9,243 bases of DNA from Angelakisella sp. (GCA_022794295.1 JAAWEO010000070.1:1-9243), one strand, 5' to 3'; numbered from the stretch's first letter, positions 1 to 6,802 are shown. Notes: generated by a model from the sequence alone, not told the origin. Numbers and translations: made by a program.

Positions 1-198
1 GCCCGTTGCGACGGGCGACCAGGGCGCCGCCCTGGACCTGCCGCCCTTTGAAAAGGGCGGCCCTAAACTTTAGACCCTACGAGGGTGTGTGCGGGGCGAT
101 AGCGACTGCCTGGAGCCTTAGATTGACAGGAACCGCCCCCATCCAGCCTGTAAAAGGCCGGGGAATCGCCCCGCCTTGTGCTCGTTAGGACTCCAGGC
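1..198 (+). ncRNA. Candidate structured RNA or DNA fold (left copy)
   Basis: This is the best conserved part of the repeat. Read on the + strand it can fold into four local hairpins (1-86), then a long stem 91-100/165-174 (ten perfect pairs) enclosing an extended hairpin 115-119/154-158 and 124-130/147-153. A second long-range helix, 108-115/191-198, would cross the first and form a pseudoknot or an alternative fold. Compared with the copy at 9010-9207, C127-G150 becomes T-A, G130-C147 becomes G-T, and G94-C171 and G95-C170 become G-T, so pairing survives if this strand is the RNA. A114-T192 becomes A-C, which breaks one pair. Transcription is not shown; no promoter is visible because the window starts here. 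Confidence 0.35.
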
Positions 199-270
199 AC
201 CCACCAAGTCTCCGCACAGTGTTAAGCTGCGAAGCAGCGGGTAGGGTCCGTCAGCGGCCATCAGGCCGCC
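1..270 (+). repeat. Left arm of a long inverted repeat, hairpin-rich
   Basis: The reverse complement of this block recurs at 8937-9207. Bases 1-198 align to 9010-9207 without gaps with 13 mismatches (about 93% identity by eye). Bases 199-270 align more loosely to 8937-9009. The arm is a string of perfect hairpins: 1-6/11-16, 19-25/29-35, 41-49/52-60, 74-78/82-86, 226-230/234-238 and 254-259/264-269. The first stem reaches the window edge, so the element probably starts at least one base outside. The 308 bases before the chemotaxis gene hold nothing else I can support. The 60-codon open frame at 6-188 is rejected as coding. The family is not one I can name. Confidence 0.9.
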
Positions 271-302
271 GGGTAGGGTCTGGATGCGGCCATCAGGCCG
301 CC
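239..302 (+). repeat. Short tandem sub-repeat in left arm (two copies, 32-base period)
   Basis: The motif GGGTAGGGTC followed by GGCCATCAGGCCGCC occurs twice, with the second copy 32 bases after the first (hairpins at 254-269 and 286-301). Each hairpin is a perfect GCGGCC / GGCCGC stem with an ATCA loop. The second copy lies only 7 bases from the stop codon of the chemotaxis gene, which reads leftward into it. Such short GC hairpins right after a stop resemble REP-type elements in form; I cannot assign them to a known REP class. Confidence 0.75.
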
Positions 303-308
303 AGGCCG

Positions 309-1895
309 CTATAGGTTGGCGAACATGTTCATTTGCTTTTGGAGTTCCCCTACGATTTCTTGGTTGGTGTCCATCCGTCCGGTGATCCCCTCCATGTCAT
401 CCGCCAGGATGCGGGTGCTGCCGGCGGCGCCGCTGATGCCGGAGGCCGCCCGGTCAATGGAGCCGGAGATGCTGGAGATGGAGCCGGCGATTTGATCGAT
501 TGCGTATTTCAGCCGCTCTACCCGGTCGTTGTATTCCTCCATAGCCTGCCCGATGTAGTCCGAGTCCTCACGGTACTGCTGCCCGGCCTGGACAGAACGC
601 TCCAGCTGTTCCTCGATGACCCGGCTGAGATAACCGGCCAGCTCGCGGGCGTTGTTGGCTAGGTATTCCACCGCCCCGGTAACGACCCCGCTGACCTCCT
701 GGATGTGGTTGGCAGTTTCGGCGCAGGAGTCGGCCAGCTTGTGCACCTCCTGGGCGACAACAGAAAATCCTGCCCCCGCCGCCCCTGCCCGGGCAGCCTC
801 GATGGAGGCGTTGACGGCAATGAGGTTGGTAGAGGAAGCAATGCTGATAATGTCCTCGGTCAGGATGCGGATCTGCTCCACACTGTGGCTTTTCTCAATG
901 GCCTGGTCCAGCATGGCGATAATGTCCGCCGTTTTGTTTCGGATCACCGTCGTCTCTGTGCGGGCGGTGGATTCCATCCCCTCGGCCCGGGCCCGCATCC
1001 CGGCCGAATAGGCCGTAATGGCAGAACACTCCTCTGCCATGCTTTGGGTGTCCTCCTGGGTGCCGGCTGCGCTGGCGGTAATGGCTGCTGCGCTGCCTGC
1101 GATCTCCTTCAGGGCGGCGGAAAGCTGCTCCGTCAGCTGGGAAAGGCTGCGGACACTCTCGTTGGAATGCCTTGCCCGGTGCCGTACCTCCCCGACCACA
1201 CCACTGATCCGCTCGGAGCTGTTTTGTAGGGTGCCCATGGTGTCCCGAATGGGGGTGAGGACGTACTTGCGGATGATCTGGAAGGCCGCTGCCACCAGGA
1301 AAATGCCCACAACCAAGGTGAGCGCACTGGTAACCAGGGAGATCATGTACACCAGGGAGAGGCGTCCCCGGGCTTCCTCCGCCTGGGCGCTGACAGCGGC
1401 AGAAAGGGCGTCGATCTCCTGTTCCGCAGTCTCGCCCCAGCGGGCCACGTCTCCGTTGGCCATGGAGTAGGCCTCCTGGGTTTTGCTGTCGGCGCTGGCG
1501 CTGACCAAATAGACCAGGGCGTGCTTGAATTGGGCATAGCTGTCCAGGAGAGACTGGTATGTCTGCCCGTCCTCTGGGGAAACAAAGCTTTCGTAGGCTC
1601 TCAGCTTTTCATCCAGGGCAGCCTCCTCCGCCTTGATCTCCTGCACCAGGTGGATCATGGTGGCGTGATCTGCCGCAACAATGTGGGACAGGGCCAGGCG
1701 GTGGATATCCATCACAGACCGCCGGATATCTTCCAGCTGTTCCTCGCTAACCATGCTTTTGTCCACAATGGTCCCCGCGTTGGCGTGGACGTTGTTGATG
1801 CTGAAAACCGCCAGGACATTGGACAAAAGGGTGATCAGGCCCAGCAGGACAATGGGCAGGATCAAGCGTTGCTGAAGTGTCAATCTGCCTTTCAT
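309..1895 (-). CDS. Methyl-accepting chemotaxis protein, four-helix-bundle sensor
   Basis: A 528-residue inner-membrane chemoreceptor that would signal through CheW/CheA to the flagellar motor. A membrane helix lies at about residues 11-33, an extracellular helical sensor of the 4HB_MCP type at about 35-180, and a second membrane helix at about 181-208. The cytoplasmic signalling hairpin follows, with its conserved tip at 352-390 (TNLIAVNASIEAARAG, then GFSVVAQEVHKLADS). After the second helix there is a TPI motif as at the start of a HAMP domain, but no clear second HAMP helix, so HAMP is reduced or divergent. The start is set by GGGAGGAAG at 1900-1908, a good distance from the ATG. The gene follows the solute-binding gene by 41 bases, so the two are probably one transcript. 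The stop codon abuts the left repeat, and no T-rich terminator is visible there. The ligand is unknown. Confidence 0.95.
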   Translation of the reverse strand: MKGRLTLQQRLILPIVLLGLITLLSNVLAVFSINNVHANAGTIVDKSMVSEEQLEDIRRSVMDIHRLALSHIVAADHATMIHLVQEIKAEEAALDEKLRAYESFVSPEDGQTYQSLLDSYAQFKHALVYLVSASADSKTQEAYSMANGDVARWGETAEQEIDALSAAVSAQAEEARGRLSLVYMISLVTSALTLVVGIFLVAAAFQIIRKYVLTPIRDTMGTLQNSSERISGVVGEVRHRARHSNESVRSLSQLTEQLSAALKEIAGSAAAITASAAGTQEDTQSMAEECSAITAYSAGMRARAEGMESTARTETTVIRNKTADIIAMLDQAIEKSHSVEQIRILTEDIISIASSTNLIAVNASIEAARAGAAGAGFSVVAQEVHKLADSCAETANHIQEVSGVVTGAVEYLANNARELAGYLSRVIEEQLERSVQAGQQYREDSDYIGQAMEEYNDRVERLKYAIDQIAGSISSISGSIDRAASGISGAAGSTRILADDMEGITGRMDTNQEIVGELQKQMNMFANL

Positions 1896-1936
1896 GCGAC
1901 TTCCTCCCGGTTATTATGTACTTGTCGACACGACGC

Positions 1937-3172
1937 CTAGCGTGCGGTCACGCCCTCCACCATCCGGTCCAGCTGGGCCTGGAGGGAGGTGCCGGAGGGG
2001 TTCCCCTGGGCCATGCTGGTGGAAAACTCGGTCACAGGATCCCAGAACTTTCCCCCCACCCGCTGAAGCTGGGAGTGGTTGGACTGCTCCAGCAGGGCGG
2101 CGATAGCCGGGGAGGACTGGACCTGGGAGGAATTGGCCGCGTTCATATTGGCCGGACCCTGCCCCCGCACCTCAAAGCGCAGGCGCTGGTTTTCCTCGCT
2201 GGTGATCCACTCCGCCAGCCGGGCTGCCCATTCCGGGTGCCGGGAGTAGGCGTTTACCCCGATCAGCTTGCAGCCGGAAAAGGAGGCCATTTGGATCTGC
2301 TGGCCGGCACAGGAATAAACGGGAAGCTTGCTGGCCCCCATGCTGCTGCCCCAGGCCTCCTCAACGGCCACCGCGTTCCATACGCCGCTGATACCGGCGA
2401 TGACGGTGCCATCCTGCACGCCGGCAAGAAAATCCCCATCCACCCGGTTGGAGAAGGCCGGGCTGGCCGCAATGTCCAGCATGGCCTGGGCGACATCCAG
2501 GCCCCGAATGGGACCGTCGGCGCTGTTCCAGGTGCAGTAGTTGGTCAGGCCATCCTCGTTCAGGCCTACCTCCAGGCCGGTGTTGCCGAAAAAGGCGTAC
2601 ACATACCAGGCGGAGGACCAGTCCATAGAAACCAGCTTTTCGGCCTGGGCGGCCACCTCCAGCATCCGTTCCAGGCTCTGGACATCCTCCTCGGTAAAAT
2701 ACGCCTTGTTGTAGTATAAGAAGTAACCGTTATCCGCTGTCAGCGGGTAGGCATACAGGGTATTCTCCACACTGGCAGCTTCCACCGCGGCGGGGAGGGA
2801 AGCCGCCCGGATGGCGGTTTCATCGGCAATGGGGTCCAGCCCGCCGGCGGCGGCCAAAGCGGCCACCTGGTCATCGGCAAAGGCAAACACGTCTGCGCCG
2901 TTCTCCAAATCCCCCAGCAGTACATCCTTGCAGTTGGACTCACTTTGTGGCTGGTAGGTGATCTGAAAATCGGCCTGACCGGCGTAGTGGGCCCGGAAGG
3001 AGTCAAATATCTGTTCCAGCAGTGCCTGGTCCTCCTCCGCGCCCCACACAGTCAAAGCAACAGGCTCCGCTGCCGGCTGGACCGTGCTGGGAGCTGACAC
3101 CTGACGGTCACAGGCGGCCAGCAGAAGGATCAGACAGGCGGACAGAGCGATCAGTATCATCCGTTTCCCCAT
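1937..3172 (-). CDS. Extracellular solute-binding lipoprotein, ABC family 1 (sugar type)
   Basis: A 411-residue lipoprotein. A basic start, a hydrophobic stretch and the lipobox LAAC give lipidated Cys21 after signal peptidase II cleavage. The mature part resembles the MalE-like family 1 binding proteins: TVWG near residue 41, ADVFAFADDQ near 93, the segment YFLYYNKAYF at 150-159, a GVWNAVAVEEAWG stretch near 263-275, and a MalE-like C-terminus (FWDPVTEFSTSMAQG near 376-390). It probably captures a sugar or oligosaccharide outside the membrane; the exact ligand cannot be read. I chose the ATG at 3172 because the signal peptide starts there and GGGAGGAA lies at 3182-3189; a longer open frame to 3352 has no such support and would run through the promoter. 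No ABC permease or ATPase gene is next to it; instead it is paired with a chemoreceptor, which suggests ligand sensing, or use of a permease encoded elsewhere. Confidence 0.93.
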   Translation of the reverse strand: MGKRMILIALSACLILLLAACDRQVSAPSTVQPAAEPVALTVWGAEEDQALLEQIFDSFRAHYAGQADFQITYQPQSESNCKDVLLGDLENGADVFAFADDQVAALAAAGGLDPIADETAIRAASLPAAVEAASVENTLYAYPLTADNGYFLYYNKAYFTEEDVQSLERMLEVAAQAEKLVSMDWSSAWYVYAFFGNTGLEVGLNEDGLTNYCTWNSADGPIRGLDVAQAMLDIAASPAFSNRVDGDFLAGVQDGTVIAGISGVWNAVAVEEAWGSSMGASKLPVYSCAGQQIQMASFSGCKLIGVNAYSRHPEWAARLAEWITSEENQRLRFEVRGQGPANMNAANSSQVQSSPAIAALLEQSNHSQLQRVGGKFWDPVTEFSTSMAQGNPSGTSLQAQLDRMVEGVTAR

Positions 3173-3206
3173 GGTTTTCCATTCCTCCCAAACAATATGC
3201 GAAATT

Positions 3207-3235
3207 ATTATAGCACCTTGCCCCCCAAATTTCAA
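3207..3235 (-). promoter_or_regulatory. Promoter for the solute-binding protein / chemoreceptor operon
   Basis: On the minus strand a TTGAAA -35 box (3230-3235) is followed after 17 bases by a perfect TATAAT -10 box (3207-3212). Transcription would begin near 3200, giving a leader of roughly 28 bases with a strong ribosome site. This is a housekeeping sigma-A/sigma-70 pattern; no operator is recognised. Confidence 0.75.
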
Positions 3236-3460
3236 CCAGAACCTGCCAGTCAAGGGGAACCGGATACGGCTGCAGCGGCCGGCAAAAACCGGCATAACAA
3301 ACAAGAATAACACCTGTGCCTCGTGCATTGTTACAACGGCTTTCCCACACAAAAGCCAGCCGGGGGAATTCCTTCCTCCGCTTTTCTCTCATTTCGCGTC
3401 AATTTCGGTTTGCCGCCTGCAGCTTCCCCAAAAGGAGGGCCGCTTCTGCCAAAATTTCCG
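3236..3460. other. Non-coding part of the divergent intergenic region
   Basis: This stretch between the two promoters has lower GC than the genes and no credible reading frame with a ribosome site. It holds two modest hairpins: a GCCGG/CCGGC stem at 3278-3282/3289-3293 and a GGCTTT/AAAGCC stem at 3338-3343/3352-3357. Neither is followed by a T-run, so neither looks like a terminator. They might be protein-binding sites for divergent regulation, but nothing in the sequence proves this. Confidence 0.4.
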
Positions 3461-3489
3461 TTGCCTTTTTCCCCGGAGCAAAGTATAAT
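3461..3489 (+). promoter_or_regulatory. Promoter for murD operon
   Basis: A TTGCCT -35 box (3461-3466), a 17-base spacer and a perfect TATAAT -10 box (3484-3489) point rightward. Transcription would start near 3496, leaving a leader of about 80 bases before the murD start codon. Housekeeping-type promoter. Confidence 0.7.
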
Positions 3490-3514
3490 AAAAGGAAATG
3501 ATCACAAAAAAACG

Positions 3515-3541
3515 CCGCCCCGGGATATCTCCCAAAGGCGG
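3515..3541 (+). promoter_or_regulatory. Leader hairpin upstream of murD
   Basis: CCGCC (3515-3519) pairs with GGCGG (3537-3541), and inside it GGGA (3522-3525) pairs with TCCC (3530-3533) around a TATC loop. It lies in the predicted leader between the promoter and the ribosome site. There is no T-run after it, so it is not an intrinsic terminator. It could affect stability or translation of the message; function is inferred only from position. Confidence 0.4.
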
Positions 3542-3574
3542 ATAAAATGGCAAAAGAAAGACAGGTGTTGGAGT

Positions 3575-4963
3575 ATGGAACAGCGCGTCACCGATTTTTT
3601 TGAGATGCTGCGGACCAAGCGGGTAGGTCTGGTGGGCTTTGGGGTCACCAATAACGGCATTGCCCGGATGCTGGCCGGGAAGGGCATCCATGTCACCATC
3701 CATGACCGCCAGGAGCGGGGGGACCTGGGGGAGGTCTGCCGGGAGATGGAGGAGGCCGGGGTCACCCTCTCCCTGGGGTATAATTACCTGCGGAGCCTGA
3801 ACGAGGATATCATCTTCCGGGCCCCGGGGGTGCCCTTTGACCTGCCGGAGCTGGTTGTGGCCCGGAAGGAGGGAAAGGTCATCACCAGCGACCTGGAGAT
3901 GTTCTTTGACCTTTGCCCCTGTCCCATTATCGGGGTGACGGGAAGTGACGGAAAGACCACCACCACCACCCTGATCGCCGAAATGCTCCGGGCGGAGGGA
4001 AAGACCGTTCACCTGGGGGGGAACATTGGCAAGGCCCTTTTCCCGGAGATCGAAACGGTGCGCCCGGAGGATTACGCCGTGGTGGAGCTTTCCAGCTTCC
4101 AGCTGATCTCCCTGCGGCGCAGCCCGGATATTGCGGTGGTCACCAATGTTTCCCCAAACCACCTGGATATCCACGGCACCATGAAGGCCTATATTGCCGC
4201 CAAGCGGAATATCCTGCTCCATCAAAACGCCTTTGGCAAAGCGGTGCTAAACGCCGACAACGACCTGACCCGGAAGTATATCCCCGAGGTCCGGGGCAGT
4301 GTCTGCACCTTTTCCCGCCAGATGAACGTCTACCGGGGGGCCTGGGAGGACCAGTACGGCACCCTGTGGTATTCGGACAACGGCAGCCAGACCCGGCTCA
4401 TGAAGGCGGAGGAGATCCGCATCCCCGGCGTCCACAATGTAGCCAATTACCTGGCCGCCATTACCGCCGTGTGGGGTCTTGTCTCCCTGGAGAGCATCCG
4501 GAAGGTGGCCCGCGAATTTGCCGGGGTGGAGCATCGCATCGAGTTTGTCCGGGAGCTGGACGGGGTGCGGTGGTACAACGATTCCATCGCCACCAGCCCC
4601 AGCCGCACCATTGCGGGGCTCCTTTCCTTTGACCAGCAGGTTATCGTTATCGCCGGGGGCTATGATAAAAAGATCCCCTACGAGCCCCTGGCCCCGGTCC
4701 TTTTGGAAAAGGCCAAGGTGCTGATCCTGACAGGGGCCACCGCCCCCAGGATCGAGGCTGCCATTACCTCCATCCCAAACTGGGAAAAGAGCGGGCTGCG
4801 GATCCTCCATGCCGAGGGGATGGAGGAAGCGGTGGCCCTGGCCCGCCAGGAGGCCGGGGAGGGGGATATCGTCTCCCTTTCCCCCGCCAGTGCCAGCTTT
4901 GACCGGTACAAGAACTTTGAGCTCCGGGGCCGCCACTACAAGGAGCTGGTAATGGCGCTTTAA
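3575..4963 (+). CDS. murD: UDP-N-acetylmuramoyl-L-alanine--D-glutamate ligase
   Basis: A 462-residue cytoplasmic enzyme, normal length for MurD, which uses ATP to add D-glutamate to UDP-MurNAc-L-alanine in peptidoglycan precursor synthesis. All Mur-ligase landmarks are present: an N-terminal Rossmann glycine motif (VGLVGFGVTNNG, 17-28), the ATP loop GVTGSDGKTTT (120-130), ELSSFQL (171-177), NVSPNHLDIHG (191-201) with Lys210 as the likely carbamylated lysine, GVHNVAN (285-291), HRIE (320-323), YNDSIATSPSRT (334-345), GGYDKK (361-366) and the MurD-type LSPASASFDRYKNF (435-448). The start at 3575 has AGGTG seven bases upstream; the open frame extends back to 3323, but that part crosses the promoter and lacks similarity to MurD. 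It stands apart from any visible mur/fts cluster and leads an operon with two poorly characterised genes. Confidence 0.97.
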   Translation: MEQRVTDFFEMLRTKRVGLVGFGVTNNGIARMLAGKGIHVTIHDRQERGDLGEVCREMEEAGVTLSLGYNYLRSLNEDIIFRAPGVPFDLPELVVARKEGKVITSDLEMFFDLCPCPIIGVTGSDGKTTTTTLIAEMLRAEGKTVHLGGNIGKALFPEIETVRPEDYAVVELSSFQLISLRRSPDIAVVTNVSPNHLDIHGTMKAYIAAKRNILLHQNAFGKAVLNADNDLTRKYIPEVRGSVCTFSRQMNVYRGAWEDQYGTLWYSDNGSQTRLMKAEEIRIPGVHNVANYLAAITAVWGLVSLESIRKVAREFAGVEHRIEFVRELDGVRWYNDSIATSPSRTIAGLLSFDQQVIVIAGGYDKKIPYEPLAPVLLEKAKVLILTGATAPRIEAAITSIPNWEKSGLRILHAEGMEEAVALARQEAGEGDIVSLSPASASFDRYKNFELRGRHYKELVMAL

Positions 4964-4975
4964 GGAGATAAGAAA

Positions 4976-5647
4976 ATGGACACAGAAAAATTCCTGGACT
5001 GGGCGGTGAAAAAGGGCTGGACAGTGGAACGCCGCACAGTCCCCCTTTCCCTGCCGGAAACGGTGACAAAACGTTATACAATACCAGATATATACAAAAA
5101 GTTTTTGGAAAAGGTGCTTCTTTGTACCGGCCCCATGGATACCGAGTGGTTCCTCTGCGAGGAAGGCTATCAGCAGGACGACCCCGACGTCTTCCGGTGG
5201 GACGAGTGCGAGCGCATCAGCCTGGATGCTGCCCGGGACATGCTGGACCAGGAGGAGGAAAAGCGGGTCGCCGCCTTTTGGGACGGGGTGCTCCCCTTCT
5301 TCCTTTCGATGGGAAACGGGTACGAGTACTACGGCTTCGACCTGCCGGGCCGGTTTGGGCCAAGGGGATGTATCCTCCATGGATTCGAGCCCATGTTCGA
5401 GGATGCGGAGGTCTTTGCCCCGGATTTTCCCGCCTTTCTGGACCGGGTGGCGTCAGGGGATGTCACCACCGGCGGGGTCCTTTTTGATCCGGAGGAGTAC
5501 GCCTTTATGGAGATGGAGGGCCGGAAGGAGCAGGAGCGCCACCAAAGGGAGACTGCCGAGGCCCTCCGGGCCCTTCTCCACCCGGAGGAGGAGCATGACA
5601 GCGGCCACGGGGATGGCTGCTGCTGTGACCATCATCACGACGAGTAA
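4976..5647 (+). CDS. SMI1/KNR4 (SUKH)-like protein with His/Cys-rich tail
   Basis: A 223-residue soluble protein with no signal peptide. Residues of roughly 35-165 resemble the SMI1/KNR4 (SUKH) fold: a YTIPDIYKKFLEKV segment near the start, a central FFLSMGNGYEYYGFDL stretch, then GCILHGFEPMFEDAEVFAP and FPAFLDRVASG, the usual order of the family. A charged helix follows. The last 17 residues are very rich in metal ligands (GHGDGCCCDHHHDE at the end), suggesting metal binding or sensing. SUKH proteins are often immunity proteins against contact-dependent toxins, but no toxin gene is nearby, so a housekeeping role is equally possible. The ATG has AGGAG eight bases upstream and lies 12 bases after murD, so it is co-transcribed. 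The family call rests on pattern recognition, not a search. Confidence 0.6.
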   Translation: MDTEKFLDWAVKKGWTVERRTVPLSLPETVTKRYTIPDIYKKFLEKVLLCTGPMDTEWFLCEEGYQQDDPDVFRWDECERISLDAARDMLDQEEEKRVAAFWDGVLPFFLSMGNGYEYYGFDLPGRFGPRGCILHGFEPMFEDAEVFAPDFPAFLDRVASGDVTTGGVLFDPEEYAFMEMEGRKEQERHQRETAEALRALLHPEEEHDSGHGDGCCCDHHHDE

Positions 5648-5661
5648 AGGAAGTGAGAACG

Positions 5662-6330
5662 ATGAAACAGACCCTTTGCAGAGCAGCCCTGGGAATGGCC
5701 CTTACAATGGTCTTTTTCCTTGGGGGATGCTCCGGGCAGAAGTCAGAGCCGATACCGGTCCAGGGCAAGAGCCTTGTGGAACAGGGGGCGGAGATTGCCG
5801 CCCAGGTTGTGGAGATCGCAGGGAACCAGGACTACCTGAGCCTTTACACCGGGGATAAGGAGACCCTGGAGATCCTGACCCAGGCGGTGGAGGGAAAGGA
5901 CTACACCACCCCCAAGACGGTGTACAGCCTGACCCTTTCCCAGGGGGCCGCGGAGAAGGTCCTGGGGGTCCTGGGGGTGGAGGAGATGGAGAACCTGCCG
6001 GACAGCCTGAAGGCACGGCTCCAGGAGCGCACCTTCCAGGCCCTGACCACCCAGATCAACGCCATGAGCGGCGCCAACACCCTGGCGGCCACCAGCATCT
6101 GCATGGCCAGCAAGGTGTTTGTCAACGACCAGCTCACCGAAGGGGTGATCTACCTGTACACCTACGAAAACGGTATGCCCATTGCAGTGACCTTTCTGCC
6201 CGGGGAGGACGGGGCGGTTTCCGGCAGCGGGACCTTCCTTCTGAACGAGGACTTCCAGGTGGAATCCCTGGAGGACCTGAGCGGGCCCCTGGGGATCCTG
6301 GGTGTGAAGATCGGCGTTGTGGACCAATAA
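5662..6330 (+). CDS. Putative lipoprotein of unknown function
   Basis: A 222-residue protein that I do not recognise. The N-terminus is a lipoprotein signal: basic residues, a hydrophobic core and FLGGC with the lipidated Cys at 23, so it should be anchored outside the cytoplasmic membrane. The mature part begins with a flexible charged linker, has helical segments to about residue 150, and ends in a strand-rich region (FVNDQLTEGVIYLYTYENGM, then a GTFLLNEDF segment) reminiscent of small extracytoplasmic alpha/beta domains. I prefer the ATG at 5662, with AAAGGAAG upstream at good spacing, over the in-frame GTG at 5653, which sits on top of the ribosome site. It follows the SUKH-like gene by 14 bases and precedes a terminator, so it closes the murD operon. 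Confidence 0.85.
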   Translation: MKQTLCRAALGMALTMVFFLGGCSGQKSEPIPVQGKSLVEQGAEIAAQVVEIAGNQDYLSLYTGDKETLEILTQAVEGKDYTTPKTVYSLTLSQGAAEKVLGVLGVEEMENLPDSLKARLQERTFQALTTQINAMSGANTLAATSICMASKVFVNDQLTEGVIYLYTYENGMPIAVTFLPGEDGAVSGSGTFLLNEDFQVESLEDLSGPLGILGVKIGVVDQ

Positions 6331-6341
6331 CAGGGAACAGG

Positions 6342-6375
6342 GGGCCCGCCGGGGAGAATGACCGGGGGCCCTTTT
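6342..6375 (+). terminator. Probable intrinsic terminator of the murD operon
   Basis: GGGCCC (6342-6347), one bulged G and CCGG (6349-6352) pair with CCGG (6362-6365) and GGGCCC (6366-6371), followed at once by TTTT (6372-6375). The ten-pair GC stem is strong, but the T-run is short, so some read-through into acpS is likely. Confidence 0.65.
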
Positions 6376-6386
6376 CCCATTGGAGC

Positions 6387-6402
6387 CCACCCCACAGGGT
6401 GG
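6387..6402 (+). other. Hairpin upstream of acpS
   Basis: CCACCC (6387-6392) and GGGTGG (6397-6402) form a perfect six-pair stem around a CACA loop, between the terminator and the acpS ribosome site. No clear -35/-10 promoter is visible between the terminator and acpS, so this cluster may depend partly on read-through or on a promoter I cannot recognise. Confidence 0.35.
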
Positions 6403-6430
6403 AGGGACCGGAAAAGAGGGAGGGATCGAG

Positions 6431-6802
6431 ATGACCTTTGCCACAGGGGTGGACGCGGTGGAGATCCCGCGCATTGCCAAGGCTCTGGAGCGCCCCGGCT
6501 TTGTGGGGCGGTTTTTTTCGGAGGAGGAGGCCGCCTATTTTGCAAGACGGAAGCTGGCGCCCCAAACGGTGGCGGGGCATTTTGCCGCCAAGGAGGCCTT
6601 TTCCAAGGCCATGGGGACGGGGATCAGCGGCTTTGAGCTTCGGGAGGTGTCGGTGATCCACGACGGCCGGGGAAAGCCGGAGTACCACCTGACGGGGAAG
6701 GCGGCGGAGCTGGCGGAGGGCTGGCAGTTTTCCCTGTCCATCACCCATACGGCGGAAACCGCCATCGCCTTTGCAGTCGCCTGGAAGGAGGAAGGGCTAT
6801 GA
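6431..6802 (+). CDS. acpS: Holo-[acyl-carrier-protein] synthase
   Basis: A 123-residue cytoplasmic enzyme, typical AcpS length. It transfers 4'-phosphopantetheine from coenzyme A to a serine of apo-ACP, activating it for fatty acid synthesis. The Mg-binding motif GVDAVEI (Asp8), FFSEEEAAYF (29-38), the signature FAAKEAFSKAMGTG (51-64, with Glu55) and the C-terminal SITHTAETAIAFA (103-115) are all present. The ATG at 6431 follows a purine-rich AGGGAGGG site; the open frame reaches back to a TTG at 6380, but that extension is glycine/proline-rich and not part of the family. Its stop overlaps the start of the next gene (ATGA). Confidence 0.96.
   Translation: MTFATGVDAVEIPRIAKALERPGFVGRFFSEEEAAYFARRKLAPQTVAGHFAAKEAFSKAMGTGISGFELREVSVIHDGRGKPEYHLTGKAAELAEGWQFSLSITHTAETAIAFAVAWKEEGL

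Noticed and set aside
6..188. Conserved 60-codon frame in the left repeat and its 70-codon match in the right repeat (9020-9232, minus strand)
   Set aside because: Of the ten codons that differ between copies, seven change the amino acid and only three are silent, which is not the pattern of a conserved protein. Many changes preserve base pairing instead. Starts are TTG or lack a ribosome site, and the composition follows the hairpins.
1..308. CRISPR array suggested by repeated short GC motifs
   Set aside because: The repeats are palindromic modules with irregular spacing (32 and 77 bases) and no unique spacers of even length; no cas gene is present.
3173..3352. N-terminal extension of the solute-binding protein
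   Set aside because: The signal peptide and lipobox begin at the ATG at 3172, and the extension overlaps the TATAAT/TTGAAA promoter of the gene itself.
3323..3574. N-terminal extension of murD in the same frame
   Set aside because: It runs across the predicted promoter and leader hairpin and has no MurD-like sequence; the ATG at 3575 gives the normal length and has AGGTG at good spacing.
5060..5110. AT-rich patch inside the SUKH-like gene resembling an internal promoter (TATACAAT)
   Set aside because: No -35 box at proper spacing, and the bases encode a conserved-looking Tyr/Lys-rich segment (YTIPDIYKK), so coding explains the composition.
3389..5380. Long minus-strand frames opposite murD and the SUKH-like gene
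   Set aside because: Same reasoning: high-GC antisense frames with low-complexity translation and no supporting signals.
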